Virus record (IMG/VR): IMGVR_UViG_3300009149_000027 | Span: 1-64,000 of that record | Length of the DNA stretch: 64,000 nt | DNA from: a virus | Direction: 5' to 3' (one strand) | In this document: positions 23,154 through 30,706 of the stretch, one piece after another | How positions within the stretch are numbered: the first letter of the stretch is position 1 | Layout: every line of letters begins with the position of its first letter | Program-made: the position numbers and the translations under genes | The notes under the pieces: model-generated | What the model saw: only the letters and a program-made list of their open reading frames with translations | The model's database searches: none | Told to the model about the DNA's origin: nothing

Positions 23154-24176
23154 TTATCCTGATAAATCATGGATCTGAAAACTCTCAGGTTTCATAAACT
23201 GCGAAAATGCGCTTGTTGGCCCAAGTGTGTTTTTGTCCACTCGAACGTCAACCAATGGTGAATATGTCTTTTTGATTTCATCCCACTCTCGGTTAAGCAA
23301 AACCACCAAGTTGGCCTTCTCTGTCTTCTCACCGGCGCCACGCACACCGGTTCTGTCTACCTTATCCATTCCACCCGTCTTGTTGCTCTTATTCATTTGA
23401 GCCAGCATCAACACTGGCGTCTCCGTATTCTCTGCGAAGTTCTTCAAGCGCTCCACGTTGTCCGCTTCCCGCTGATAAAGGTTGCTCCCATACAGTTTCT
23501 TTTGCGTATCGTTGGGTGCTGCCTTCTCCAGATAATCAATAATCACCACGTCGCATTTGCCGTCTACCTTCAATTGTTTCAACCGGTTTACCGTGCGTTC
23601 CATCGACCAACCCGCACTGTGCTGGTAGGTGATTTGCCCATCCCAAGACCTTAATCTTGCATGAGCTTCAGCTACTCGCTTCTTTTTTGGAGAATCAATC
23701 ATAGCCTTCAATTCTCGAATAGTCATTCCAGTATGCCGGACATAGCGCCGATCCATCATCACCGTATGGCTAAGTTCATAGTGGAAATAAACTACGCTGT
23801 TACGTTTGCGTGCCCAATCCTCGGCAATGGTTTCGGCATACAATGTCTTGCCCATACCATCTCCGGCAGAGAGAACGGCCAGGAATCCGGCAGGCAGCGG
23901 GTCAATCTTGGCGTTCCAAGATGCCCAGGGCCATGTCAGATCCTTGCGAAGATATTCCGGCGTGTTGGCGTACTCCTCTCGTTTGGCGAGAACCGAATCG
24001 TAGAAGTCGAATGTATCCTCCCAGAATAGTAACCCGTCCTTCCCGTCAGGAACCCCGCCTATCCTGTTGAGTTTATTCTGTAGCCATTCATGCAATTCGT
24101 CGGTGCTTTCGCCAGCATAGCACCGGCGCATGAATTCCTGGCCCATTATCAGATATTCATCGTTTAATTCGTTCAT
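23154..24176 (-). CDS. Replicative DnaB-like helicase (RecA fold)
   Basis: 340 residues. Walker A AGDGMGKT (104-111), Walker B DVVIIDYLEK (209-218), and VLMLAQMNK (255-263) as the sensor strand, with an RGAGEKTEKANLVVLL segment near the end. This is the RecA-like core of hexameric DnaB helicases without the usual N-terminal primase-binding domain, replaced by about 80 residues of unknown fold. It should unwind DNA at the fork. Start overlaps the initiator gene by four bases, so the two are translated together. Confidence 0.85.
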   Translation of the reverse strand: MNELNDEYLIMGQEFMRRCYAGESTDELHEWLQNKLNRIGGVPDGKDGLLFWEDTFDFYDSVLAKREEYANTPEYLRKDLTWPWASWNAKIDPLPAGFLAVLSAGDGMGKTLYAETIAEDWARKRNSVVYFHYELSHTVMMDRRYVRHTGMTIRELKAMIDSPKKKRVAEAHARLRSWDGQITYQHSAGWSMERTVNRLKQLKVDGKCDVVIIDYLEKAAPNDTQKKLYGSNLYQREADNVERLKNFAENTETPVLMLAQMNKSNKTGGMDKVDRTGVRGAGEKTEKANLVVLLNREWDEIKKTYSPLVDVRVDKNTLGPTSAFSQFMKPESFQIHDLSG

Positions 24177-24967
24177 AGCACCACCTTCTCCACTTCGCCT
24201 GTATATTGATTCAAAACAGTGATCACGTCGCCCGGCTTGTGGCCAGATGCACCGTTCTCGGAATATCTAGTTTTTCCAGCCGATCTGTTTTCCAATATCT
24301 TCAAAACATAGCGGATGGAACGTCCATTGTTGCGTACTGCTTCAGTGATTGCCAGATTCACTTCTTCAGCGCCATAGGTATCCACCAAATCATTGATGTC
24401 GTCTGCGATAATGGTGGTCAATGTTCCAGGCATGTTTTGTTGCCATAGTCTGTGTACGGAGGCTCGTGCATTTTTGTCATCACCCTCGTCGTCAGATGAT
24501 GATGATTTGAATGATGGTTCAATTGATGGTTCTATAGTCCCCCCTACTAAGTGCCCCCCTATGGGGGGTACTAAGTCCCCCTGTATGGGGGGTACTAAGT
24601 GGGAGGGGTGCAATAAGTTGGGGGTAGCCTTTTCATGTATTTTTGCAGTATTGAGAGTGATGATATTGCTGGTCTGCTTTCCGTTTGGAGAGAATCTTTC
24701 CTCAGTGGACAGCCAGCCGTTGGCCCTAAGTGTTCCCATCAAACTGCGCACGTAATCAGTCGTCAAGTTGGAACGCTCTGCAATGGTCTTGTTTGACGGC
24801 CAGCACACTCCTTCATCATTTGCCATGTCAGCCAGGGCAAGCAAAACCATTTTCAGCGTTCGTAGTTTGTTCTGCTGGTCAACTTCTTTGTTCCCCTTGG
24901 TGACAATAGTTTTCCCTCTCGCCAATTCTGGATGCTCCCATATTTTTGACATCAGCTTAATGCTCAT
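24173..24967 (-). CDS. Replication initiator-like wHTH protein (DnaD/RepA type)
   Basis: 264 residues. N-terminal winged helix (LRTLKMVLLALADMANDEG then CWPSNKTIAERSNLTTDYVR and GTLRANGWL) is the domain used by phage and plasmid replication initiators. The C-terminal domain (LWQQNMPGTLTTIIADDIND, YGAEEVNLAITEAVRNNGRS, IRYVLKILENR) matches the DnaD helical fold, which loads helicase. The linker is Ser/Asp-rich. It lies between primase and helicase, as a loader would. Confidence 0.8.
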   Translation of the reverse strand: MSIKLMSKIWEHPELARGKTIVTKGNKEVDQQNKLRTLKMVLLALADMANDEGVCWPSNKTIAERSNLTTDYVRSLMGTLRANGWLSTEERFSPNGKQTSNIITLNTAKIHEKATPNLLHPSHLVPPIQGDLVPPIGGHLVGGTIEPSIEPSFKSSSSDDEGDDKNARASVHRLWQQNMPGTLTTIIADDINDLVDTYGAEEVNLAITEAVRNNGRSIRYVLKILENRSAGKTRYSENGASGHKPGDVITVLNQYTGEVEKVVL

Positions 24968-25830
24968 AACGCACTCCCCTGCCAGCCGAAGTCCTTGGCC
25001 AGCTTGAACACAGTTCCCAGGGACACGGTCCCGGCCCCATTTCCGTTGCGGTTAAAACTTCTCCACTTTCTCGTTACTTCGTTTGGTGTTCCTTGCGCCC
25101 AGGATTCAGCCAAGGCCAGGCCATTGTCGCCATACTCAGAATGAATGCCCATGAGAACGGCCACCCACTGATCGTATTCTATGCCCATCGCCGGGATGTA
25201 TTTTAATGCTGTCGCCACACGCTCCTGGTCGGTAGGTGCGGTAAAATTTCTGTTCTCGTGCTTACGTTTCGTCCCGGCCCCGGTTGCCTTGTATCGGCCA
25301 ATCAAATCCTTCACCACGGTTAGCGGCAACTTCTGGTCGATATATTCCACCTCGCAGGACACTGAGCCATAAAAGAAACGAACAGCGTCTTTGCATTGAC
25401 GGTCAGCATTGCCGAACAGCCAAAGCAGAGCAGAGACGGCCAGGGTATAATTTTGCGCTTGATGAATGGGTGCGTCGAGAAGAAACAAAACACGGGCGCG
25501 GGGAGCTTCAGGCGTGTGGCTGGGGGTGGTGTAGATGACATTGGCATATCGCTGAATAAATTTGTCTGAGGATAGATGGGCCAATGTACTGCGTTTGTCT
25601 TCGGTGTCGAAGTCCATACCCACGTGCATCCCCAGTTGATAATTTTTAGAATGCCGCCAATGATCTTTATGCCATGTGGTGAATGGATGCCCCTGGTAAA
25701 TCAAGTTGATTATATCAATGGCTTCCAGGTCCATGTTGTTAAAACTAGCATTGAATTCACTCCAAAGTGGGGAACCGGGGGGGATTTTTTCACTTAACGC
25801 CATGCGTGAGAATGCGATTTTGGTGGTCAT
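24964..25830 (-). CDS. Primase (AEP-like) with PriCT-2 domain
   Basis: 288 residues. The start at 25830 (MTTKIAFSRMAL) overlaps the previous stop. GMDFDTED (71-78, DxD metal site), TPSHTPEAPRARVLFLLD (102-119) and RFFYG (151-155) match archaeo-eukaryotic primase-polymerases. YIPAMGIEYDQWVAVLMGIH, then WAQGTPNEVTRKWRSF (about 211-260) is a PriCT-2 domain. It should make primers at the fork; with initiator and helicase it forms a compact replication module, while the polymerase is presumably the host's. Confidence 0.85.
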   Translation of the reverse strand: MTTKIAFSRMALSEKIPPGSPLWSEFNASFNNMDLEAIDIINLIYQGHPFTTWHKDHWRHSKNYQLGMHVGMDFDTEDKRSTLAHLSSDKFIQRYANVIYTTPSHTPEAPRARVLFLLDAPIHQAQNYTLAVSALLWLFGNADRQCKDAVRFFYGSVSCEVEYIDQKLPLTVVKDLIGRYKATGAGTKRKHENRNFTAPTDQERVATALKYIPAMGIEYDQWVAVLMGIHSEYGDNGLALAESWAQGTPNEVTRKWRSFNRNGNGAGTVSLGTVFKLAKDFGWQGSAL

Positions 25831-25997
25831 CGTGCCACCGCCCGGCATTGTCGAATCACGTCGCTTGCCTCTTTGCGTGTGTTCTTAATGGCAAGGATGC
25901 GATAGCCGTTGAATGGCTTGCGCTTATACTCGGCCAAGGTTTCGAGGTGATAAGCGCCCTGGTCTGGACTGTAGAGTGCTACCCATTTTTCATTCAT
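25827..25997 (-). CDS. Small basic protein, 56 aa
   Basis: ATG at 25997 (MNEKWVALYSPDQGAYHLET). Overlaps the previous stop and the primase start. Basic C-terminus (AIKNTRKEASDVIRQ). No family recognised; its place suggests a link to replication. Confidence 0.55.
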   Translation of the reverse strand: MNEKWVALYSPDQGAYHLETLAEYKRKPFNGYRILAIKNTRKEASDVIRQCRAVAR

Positions 25998-26125
25998 CGT
26001 ATATTCCTTTCCAGTTTAGATAGTTGCGCCCGGAGCCGTCTCAGCTTGGCGGGGTCGGTGGCAGCGTCAATCAACTTGTGCAAAGCATCTATGCGTAGGG
26101 AGAGCCAGCGTGGTGGAGTCTTCAT
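25994..26125 (-). CDS. Small basic helical protein, 43 aa
   Basis: ATG at 26125 (MKTPPRWLSLRIDALHKLID). Arg/Leu-rich helix to the end. ATGA overlaps at both sides. Confidence 0.5.
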   Translation of the reverse strand: MKTPPRWLSLRIDALHKLIDAATDPAKLRRLRAQLSKLERNIR

Positions 26126-26442
26126 CGTATCACCTTCTCAACCATTTCATCCAGCCGCTCATTAAGCAACCTGCGTCTACGTGCGACGGCATCGGAGACT
26201 TCAGCGGGCGTTGCCTTGCGCCAGTTCTGGATACCAGAAATACCGGCTCTCCCTGGTTCGATTCGTAGCAGGTCAGGTTCGTTGTTGCCTAGATTCCTGG
26301 CGAACATTATCCGAATGTGAACCCGTCCGGTCGTGGCAGATTCCAGAATATCCGCAACGTGCCCAGCCTCCCCGGAGCCAGTGACGATCCAATCGCCCAC
26401 GGTCCAGTCTCGGTCAAGGTCAGCGAAATCAGCGTGAGCCAT
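26122..26442 (-). CDS. Hypothetical protein, 106 aa
   Basis: The start at 26442 (MAHADFADLDRDWTVGDWIV) has GGGAGGCACC upstream. First half beta-rich (WIVTGSGEAGHVADILESAT), second half helical and basic. No family recognised. Confidence 0.6.
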   Translation of the reverse strand: MAHADFADLDRDWTVGDWIVTGSGEAGHVADILESATTGRVHIRIMFARNLGNNEPDLLRIEPGRAGISGIQNWRKATPAEVSDAVARRRRLLNERLDEMVEKVIR

Positions 26443-26656
26443 CTGGTGCCTCCCCGTAGGTGATGACATGCTCCACGTAGTCCATGACCTCTGCACTGGA
26501 TTCAAGCTTGGGTCGGACACCGAATCGGCCAAGTGCTTATACGAACAGGTAGTGCGAACCGTACGCAGAAGCGCCGTACTCTCTGCGGGTTTCAATGAAC
26601 TCTTCGTAAATCTTGCGCAGTTCATCGACTTCTCTTTCGTCAAATTTTACTTTCAT
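26429..26656 (-). pseudogene. Small ORF interrupted by one stop codon
   Basis: ATG at 26656 (MKVKFDEREVDELRKIYEEF) with GAAGGAAATCACC upstream gives a 39-residue ORF ending at a TAA (26537-26539). The same frame continues open for 35 more codons past this single stop to 26429. Either the short ORF is complete, or a 75-codon gene has one nonsense change. Confidence 0.4.
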
Positions 26657-26674
26657 GGTGATTTCCTTCTGAGG

Positions 26675-26713
26675 AAAAACAAAACGCCTTTTGAGAAAAA
26701 GGGGTGGGCGTTT
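26675..26713 (-). terminator. Intrinsic terminator after HNH gene
   Basis: AAACGCC/GGCGTTT stem (26707-26713 and 26682-26688 on the complementary strand) followed, leftward, by TGTTTTT. It overlaps the stop of the HNH gene. Confidence 0.65.
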
Positions 26714-27176
26714 AGATGTGCGTCCAGGATTCTTCGTTTACAGCACGATAAACAGTGCTTTTGGATATGCCGTACTTTTCAATCAGATTTATCACAGTCA
26801 TGCCATTTTTTCGGTCTTCCCGCATATTTAATACTTCCTCGTCTGTAAGTTTTGATTTACCGTGGTCTTCCCCCCTGGGGGAATTGTTGCGCCCTTTGTG
26901 TGTTTTGTCGTCCGCGTTGACTTGGTTGTCGCCAAGGAATAGGTGTTTTGGATTCACGCACGCTGGTACGTCGCACTCATGAAGGACAAGTAGCCCATTT
27001 GGGATTGGACCATTGTGTAATTCCCAGGAGAAACGGTGGGCGTATGTCGTTTTTTTGTCTACTTGCAACTTTCCATATCCGTCTGAACTGGTAGAGGCTG
27101 TCCACAGCCAGCATCCTCTAGGACAATTCTTGTTGACTTTCTCCCAAAAATCTTGTTCTGTTTTCTTCCTTGTCAT
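26712..27176 (-). CDS. HNH homing endonuclease with C-terminal HTH
   Basis: 154 residues, start at 27176 (MTRKKTEQDFWEKVN). The HNH_3-type core is TTYAHRFSWELHNGPIPNG, then VLHECDVPACVNPKHLFLG, then DNQVNADDK, with GRNNSPRGEDHGKSKLTDEE as linker. The C-terminal repeat (NLIEKYGISKSTVYRAV) is a helix-turn-helix for target recognition. Same layout as the genes at 29099 and 38015. It has its own promoter (27401-27429) and a folded leader. Confidence 0.9.
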   Translation of the reverse strand: MTRKKTEQDFWEKVNKNCPRGCWLWTASTSSDGYGKLQVDKKTTYAHRFSWELHNGPIPNGLLVLHECDVPACVNPKHLFLGDNQVNADDKTHKGRNNSPRGEDHGKSKLTDEEVLNMREDRKNGMTVINLIEKYGISKSTVYRAVNEESWTHI

Positions 27177-27202
27177 GGTGTACCCCTTCGGATGGAATAG
27201 AA

Positions 27203-27312
27203 AACGCCTATTCTGAATTATGCTCAGGACAGCAAAGATCTGCTGACCAGGGAAGCATACAGACAATGGGTTTGTCCGTTTGCTGTCCTGAGCATACGCC
27301 AGAATAGGCGTT
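27203..27312 (-). promoter_or_regulatory. Long inverted repeat in the leader of the HNH gene
   Basis: Outer arms 27203-27215 and 27300-27312 (AACGCCTATTCTG/CAGAATAGGCGTT) and inner arms 27219-27236 and 27279-27296 (18 bp) pair perfectly. Internal spacer is 42 bases. Reading leftward, the last arm ends in TTTTCT, like a terminator. A second pair (GACCAGGGA near 27245 with TCCCTGGTC near 27324) could form an alternative fold. Confidence 0.7.
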
Positions 27313-27400
27313 AGCTTTATCCATCCCTGGTCAAGGGATTGTGTGCGATGACGGTTCCCAGGCCAGTCATCGGTCGGCGCCTTGTGTTGCGCCTGAGAAA

Positions 27401-27429
27401 ATTGTATCACGAGCCGGGGGATTTGTCAA
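27401..27429 (-). promoter_or_regulatory. Sigma70-like promoter for the HNH gene
   Basis: Reading leftward: TTGACA (complement of 27424-27429), 17-base spacer, TACAAT (complement of 27401-27406). It gives a leader of about 215 bases before 27176. Confidence 0.75.
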
Positions 27430-27452
27430 CCAACTCGCCCGGCCCCCACATA

Positions 27453-28262
27453 TCAAAACGGGATCTCCACATCGGCGTCAGCTAGGTTAAACTCGCCCGG
27501 ATCTGTCAGGTCGATGGGCAGCGGTGGCATGATGTCATAGCCGATCACCTCAATGTCCATTTCGGTGTGTGGCGGGAAGTCCCATTGTCCCGTCTCAGGA
27601 AAGGACATTTGCCCCTCTTGCGCCGAAAGGTTCGACACTTTGAAATTGACGACGATGGCGTTGGCGGGCGGGTCGATCTCTACTTGTTCCATGTAGCACC
27701 AAAGTTCGCCGTTATCGTAGATTTCTCGAACCCACTCAAACTCTACCCCGTGGATGCTCCCGATCCCGGTTTCTTCCCTGCCACTGAGTTCGCCATTGAG
27801 TTCGCCATTGTCCAGGATGGCCCATGCATCGAACCATGCTTCCGCTTCCGGCTGGGCCACACTTTGCCGAGCCGCACAAGCTAGAACGTCCAGGGCGTCC
27901 AAGGCGAGGTCTTCCGGCACGATACCTAGCTCGTCGCCGCCCGCTATGAACGCCTCAATTGCGCCGACCGCACTTTCGATGTGGGCGGCCTTGATGTGGT
28001 CGAATGAGACATTGTGCCCCGCCGATGTGGTCGCCGCTTCCGGCTGGTGCGCTTGGAGGCGGGTGTTCCAGCGTAGCATCACCTGATTCATTAGCAGATA
28101 AGAAACGTCCTCGCCCCGACATGTCAGCGTCATCTTTGCCGGGCAGCCATTGCACAGGATAGAAACCTCATTCCGCCCGGTTTCCATGATGGTGGCTTCG
28201 GAGCCGCAAAACGGACACGGCTTGATTTCGGTTTGGTCAAATGTCTCTTTGTCGCTAGTCAT
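27453..28262 (-). CDS. Lar-like N-terminal zinc domain protein, 269 aa
   Basis: KPCPFCGSEATIMETGR, ILCNGCPAKM, and RWNTR near residue 68 give the zinc-ribbon pattern of Lar family restriction-alleviation proteins, normally 60-100 residues. Here it is followed by about 190 residues of unknown fold (acidic, with IVVNFKVSNLSAQEGQ). Possibly counteracts host restriction; this is inferred from the N-terminal motif only. Confidence 0.6.
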   Translation of the reverse strand: MTSDKETFDQTEIKPCPFCGSEATIMETGRNEVSILCNGCPAKMTLTCRGEDVSYLLMNQVMLRWNTRLQAHQPEAATTSAGHNVSFDHIKAAHIESAVGAIEAFIAGGDELGIVPEDLALDALDVLACAARQSVAQPEAEAWFDAWAILDNGELNGELSGREETGIGSIHGVEFEWVREIYDNGELWCYMEQVEIDPPANAIVVNFKVSNLSAQEGQMSFPETGQWDFPPHTEMDIEVIGYDIMPPLPIDLTDPGEFNLADADVEIPF

Positions 28263-28495
28263 TTTGTCACCTTTTCCATTTCTTCAATGCGGGCGAGGAG
28301 GTCGGCAGCCTCAGTGAGCGCCCGCCCGATGTCGTCAAGCGTAGCCGTGTGATACGTGACGCAGAATTGCAAAAGGCGTATAACCTCCGCCGCCTCTGCC
28401 CACGTCGGCGGCAGCGGTGCGGGTGGTGCATTCAAGATTGCATCAACAGCCGCTTTGCGGGCGGCTGCCCGTTCGTCAAGTGATAGTTTTTTCAT
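28259..28495 (-). CDS. Hypothetical helical protein, 78 aa
   Basis: Helical with Ala-rich start (ARKAAVDAILNAPPAPLPPT) and RALTEAADLLARIEEMEK. Overlaps both neighbours by ATGA junctions. No family recognised. Confidence 0.6.
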   Translation of the reverse strand: MKKLSLDERAAARKAAVDAILNAPPAPLPPTWAEAAEVIRLLQFCVTYHTATLDDIGRALTEAADLLARIEEMEKVTK

Positions 28496-28680
28496 GATCT
28501 ACTTCTCCATTCCAATTCCATATAGCGGACCAATTCCGAAATAATCTCCACGGTTGCCAGGGCCATCCAGTCCCACGGATCGCTCTCCATGCAATCCTCT
28601 GCCATGCCTTTGATTTCGGCAATGGTGTACGCCTTGCCGTCAATCAGCAGTGTGTCAGCCTCGAAGTTTGGCGGTATCAT
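28492..28680 (-). CDS. Hypothetical protein, 62 aa
   Basis: The start at 28680 (MIPPNFEADTLLIDGKAYTI) overlaps the XRE gene's stop. Contains LLIDGKAYTIAEIKGMAEDC and an acidic helix. No family recognised. Confidence 0.6.
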   Translation of the reverse strand: MIPPNFEADTLLIDGKAYTIAEIKGMAEDCMESDPWDWMALATVEIISELVRYMELEWRSRS

Positions 28681-28925
28681 CGCTCCACCTCCGCACCGTT
28701 GGCCGGGGTCGTGGTTGATGGTAGACATTCTAGCACGTCATCAGGCATGACCCCCAGGGCTTCACAGAACTTGCCCAGCGAGCCGCTGGTGAACGTGTCG
28801 CCGCCCAGCCACTTGCTGACCGAGTTGGATGCAACGCCCATGCGCCGGGCTAACTCTGCCTGGGATTGGATGCCCTGGTCGAGCATCAAGTAATTGATTT
28901 TCTTGCGGTCAAATCGGATCTGCAT
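28677..28925 (-). CDS. XRE-family repressor-like protein (Cro/CI type)
   Basis: 82 residues. QAELARRMGVASNSVSKWLG and GSLGKFCEALGVMPDDVLE make a classic XRE helix-turn-helix. Small size with no cleavage domain suggests a Cro-like regulator. It sits at the divergent promoter pair 28973-29059, which shares the element TATACTRAATTTA, a good candidate for its own binding site. Confidence 0.85.
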   Translation of the reverse strand: MQIRFDRKKINYLMLDQGIQSQAELARRMGVASNSVSKWLGGDTFTSGSLGKFCEALGVMPDDVLECLPSTTTPANGAEVER

Positions 28926-28965
28926 AATTGGTCCCTTTCGTGTGAATGTCTGCGGTTGTTACTGC

Positions 28966-29001
28966 TAAATTCAGTATATACCAGTTTCCTACGAATGTCA
29001 A
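28966..29001 (-). promoter_or_regulatory. Divergent leftward promoter and operator
   Basis: Reading leftward: TTGACA (complement of 28996-29001), 17-base spacer, TATACT (complement of 28973-28978), then GAATTTA (operator spans 28966-28978). Confidence 0.8.
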
Positions 29002-29020
29002 GCAGTTTGTGATTATTCGC

Positions 29021-29066
29021 ATATTGGGTATTGACAACGTGTATAAAATAGTGTATACTAAATTTA
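29021..29066 (+). promoter_or_regulatory. Divergent rightward promoter and operator
   Basis: TTGACA at 29031-29036, 17-base spacer, TATACT at 29054-29059, then AAATTTA to 29066. Upstream ATATTGGGTATTGACA repeats the element at 10938. Drives the HNH gene at 29099 and the ERF operon. Confidence 0.8.
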
Positions 29067-29098
29067 TCAAACAAAAGATGCGGCGCAAGGAGGGCAAG

Positions 29099-29536
29099 AT
29101 GATTGACAAGAAAACAGAGAAAAGATTTTGGGCCAAAGTAGACAAAATGGGCAATGGCGAATGCTGGGAATGGACGGCACAGCGCGATCGCTATGGGTAT
29201 GGCAGATTTTGGATTGGTAGCCGCAGGGTGCAATCCCCCCGTTTTTCTTGGGAAATTCGCAATGGGGCTATTCCCGACGGCATGTTTGTCTGTCACTCTT
29301 GTGACAATCGGGGATGTGTAAATCCCGATCACTTGTGGATCGGAACGAATCAAGAGAACATGACAGACAAGATGCTGAAGGACAGACATGGAACCGCAAA
29401 GCTTACAAACAAGGAAGTTTTGGAAATTCGAGATGCATACCCAGGGCAAACACAGAAGCAACTTGGCGAGAAGTACAAAGTAGATCACTCAATCATTGGA
29501 AAAATTGTACGACGCCAACGATGGACGCACATCTAA
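29099..29536 (+). CDS. HNH homing endonuclease with C-terminal HTH
   Basis: 145 residues, start at 29099 after AAGGAGGGCAAG. Core SPRFSWEIRNGAIPDGMFVC then HSCDNRGCVNPDHLWIG and NQENMTDKM matches HNH_3; C-terminus (QKQLGEKYKVDHSIIGKIVR) is a helix-turn-helix. It is the first gene behind the rightward promoter and has no long leader, unlike the two related genes. Confidence 0.9.
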   Translation: MIDKKTEKRFWAKVDKMGNGECWEWTAQRDRYGYGRFWIGSRRVQSPRFSWEIRNGAIPDGMFVCHSCDNRGCVNPDHLWIGTNQENMTDKMLKDRHGTAKLTNKEVLEIRDAYPGQTQKQLGEKYKVDHSIIGKIVRRQRWTHI

Positions 29537-29542
29537 TCCACC

Positions 29543-29820
29543 CACGCCGGAGCATCCCCCGCCCCGGCCAACCACAGGAGAGACAGGCAATGCAAGAATA
29601 CGAATTCTCACAGGGGACAAAGCGGGGGCATGACTACCCGCACAGCCTCAATGTATGGATTGACCGGAGGGCTGCGTTGGCCTTGATTACTAGCATGGCC
29701 ACTCAGCTATCCGCTGACGGCACGCAACGAATTGACATCACAATGGTGGGTGAAATGATGACTCAGCCCATGCAGGACGATCCCGCCTAACCCACCACGC
29801 CGGAGCATCCCCCGCCCCGG
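29543..29820 (+). repeat. 25-bp direct repeat in two leaders
   Basis: The 25 bases at 29543-29567 recur identically at 29796-29820 (starting CACGCCGGAGCATCCCC). Each copy is followed within about 20 bases by an ACAGGAG ribosome binding site. A looser relative is at 31584-31600. Confidence 0.75.
29590..29790 (+). CDS. Hypothetical protein, 66 aa
   Basis: ATG at 29590 with ACAGGAGAG upstream. DYPHSLNVWIDRRAALALIT is a beta-alpha segment; the C-terminus is polar. No family recognised. Confidence 0.6.
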   Translation: MQEYEFSQGTKRGHDYPHSLNVWIDRRAALALITSMATQLSADGTQRIDITMVGEMMTQPMQDDPA

Positions 29821-29843
29821 ATAAGCCACAGGAGAAACAGACC

Positions 29844-30122
29844 ATGACCACCGCAACGCAGACCCAGCCCACGCAGACTGAAGACGACGAACTATCCGCC
29901 AAAGTCCGCCAGATTCAGGTAGACGCCTTCCGTAGTTTCGAGCAATTCAGTGCGGGACTTGATTTATACCGCCTCGAATACCACATCGACGCCTGCGCCA
30001 ATGAGCAGCAGCGCCTGGGCTGGCGAGAAGCTGAGAAGGCCCAGGCCGAGGCCGAGATGCCGCAGCACGACGAGTTCACTTGGCAGGGTGTATCCTACGC
30101 CAGCAACCTGGAGCGCCGATAG
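29844..30122 (+). CDS. Hypothetical helical protein, 92 aa
   Basis: Start follows ACAGGAGAAACAG. Helical, Gln/Glu-rich (REAEKAQAEAEMPQHDEFTW). No family recognised. Leads to the GTG-started gene at 30131. Confidence 0.6.
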   Translation: MTTATQTQPTQTEDDELSAKVRQIQVDAFRSFEQFSAGLDLYRLEYHIDACANEQQRLGWREAEKAQAEAEMPQHDEFTWQGVSYASNLERR

Positions 30123-30130
30123 GGGGAGCC

Positions 30131-30397
30131 GTGACAGACGTAACGCAGATGTGGAAAGATGTACACCAGGAGAGCCGAACCAAGCGGGCGAAGAATCGCC
30201 AAAGCGGAGCCGAGCAGTTGACGACGGCCGGGGTTGTGTTTGTTTCCCGCAACATGGGGGCACACTTGATTGTCGGTAGCGGGGATGACCGAGTGGATTA
30301 CTGGCCCGGCACGGGGAAATGGAAAGCCGTGGACGGCAAGCAGGGCCGGGGAATCAAGGGACTTTTGGTGTTTTTGAAGCAGGATGAAAGGGCATAA
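30131..30397 (+). CDS. Hypothetical protein, 88 aa
   Basis: GTG start at 30131 after AGGGGGAGCC. Basic start (QESRTKRAKNRQSGAEQL), then VVFVSRNMGAHLIVGSGDDR and WPGTGKWKAVDGKQGRGIKG, a beta-rich part. Frequently such proteins accompany recombination genes; role unknown. Confidence 0.6.
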   Translation: MTDVTQMWKDVHQESRTKRAKNRQSGAEQLTTAGVVFVSRNMGAHLIVGSGDDRVDYWPGTGKWKAVDGKQGRGIKGLLVFLKQDERA

Positions 30398-30399
30398 CC

Positions 30400-30645
30400 A
30401 TGAGTAATTGCCGACACACTCGCATCGTGAACGAATTTCAAAACGTCATGCTGGGCGATTCTGGAGTTGTAGACGAGATCCAGTATGCAACATGCCTTGA
30501 TTGCGGCGCATCGTGGGACACGGATGGCGAGATTGACGAAGCTGACGCCGCTATAGAATTGTACCTCGATTCGGCGGATGAAGAGATTGACATTGGCCCG
30601 CACTTCGACGCATTTGGCGACAGTGGAAAAGATTGGGAGATTTAA
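30400..30645 (+). CDS. Hypothetical acidic protein with CxxC, 81 aa
   Basis: CRHTR and TCLDCGASWDTDG may bind zinc; the second half is strongly acidic. Lies two bases after the previous stop. Function unknown. Confidence 0.6.
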   Translation: MSNCRHTRIVNEFQNVMLGDSGVVDEIQYATCLDCGASWDTDGEIDEADAAIELYLDSADEEIDIGPHFDAFGDSGKDWEI

Positions 30646-30706
30646 CCGCACACCGCACCCGCTGGTGACTGCCAGCCGGGAACTTTCACAAAGGAGATTG
30701 AACACG

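Noticed and set aside
27177-27452. Group I intron containing the HNH gene
   Set aside because: A promoter begins just upstream, there are no interrupted exons on either side, and I see no P7/P3 core; a structured leader explains the stems better.
29543-29820. CRISPR array
   Set aside because: Only two repeats 253 bases apart with a gene between them; they are leader duplicates.
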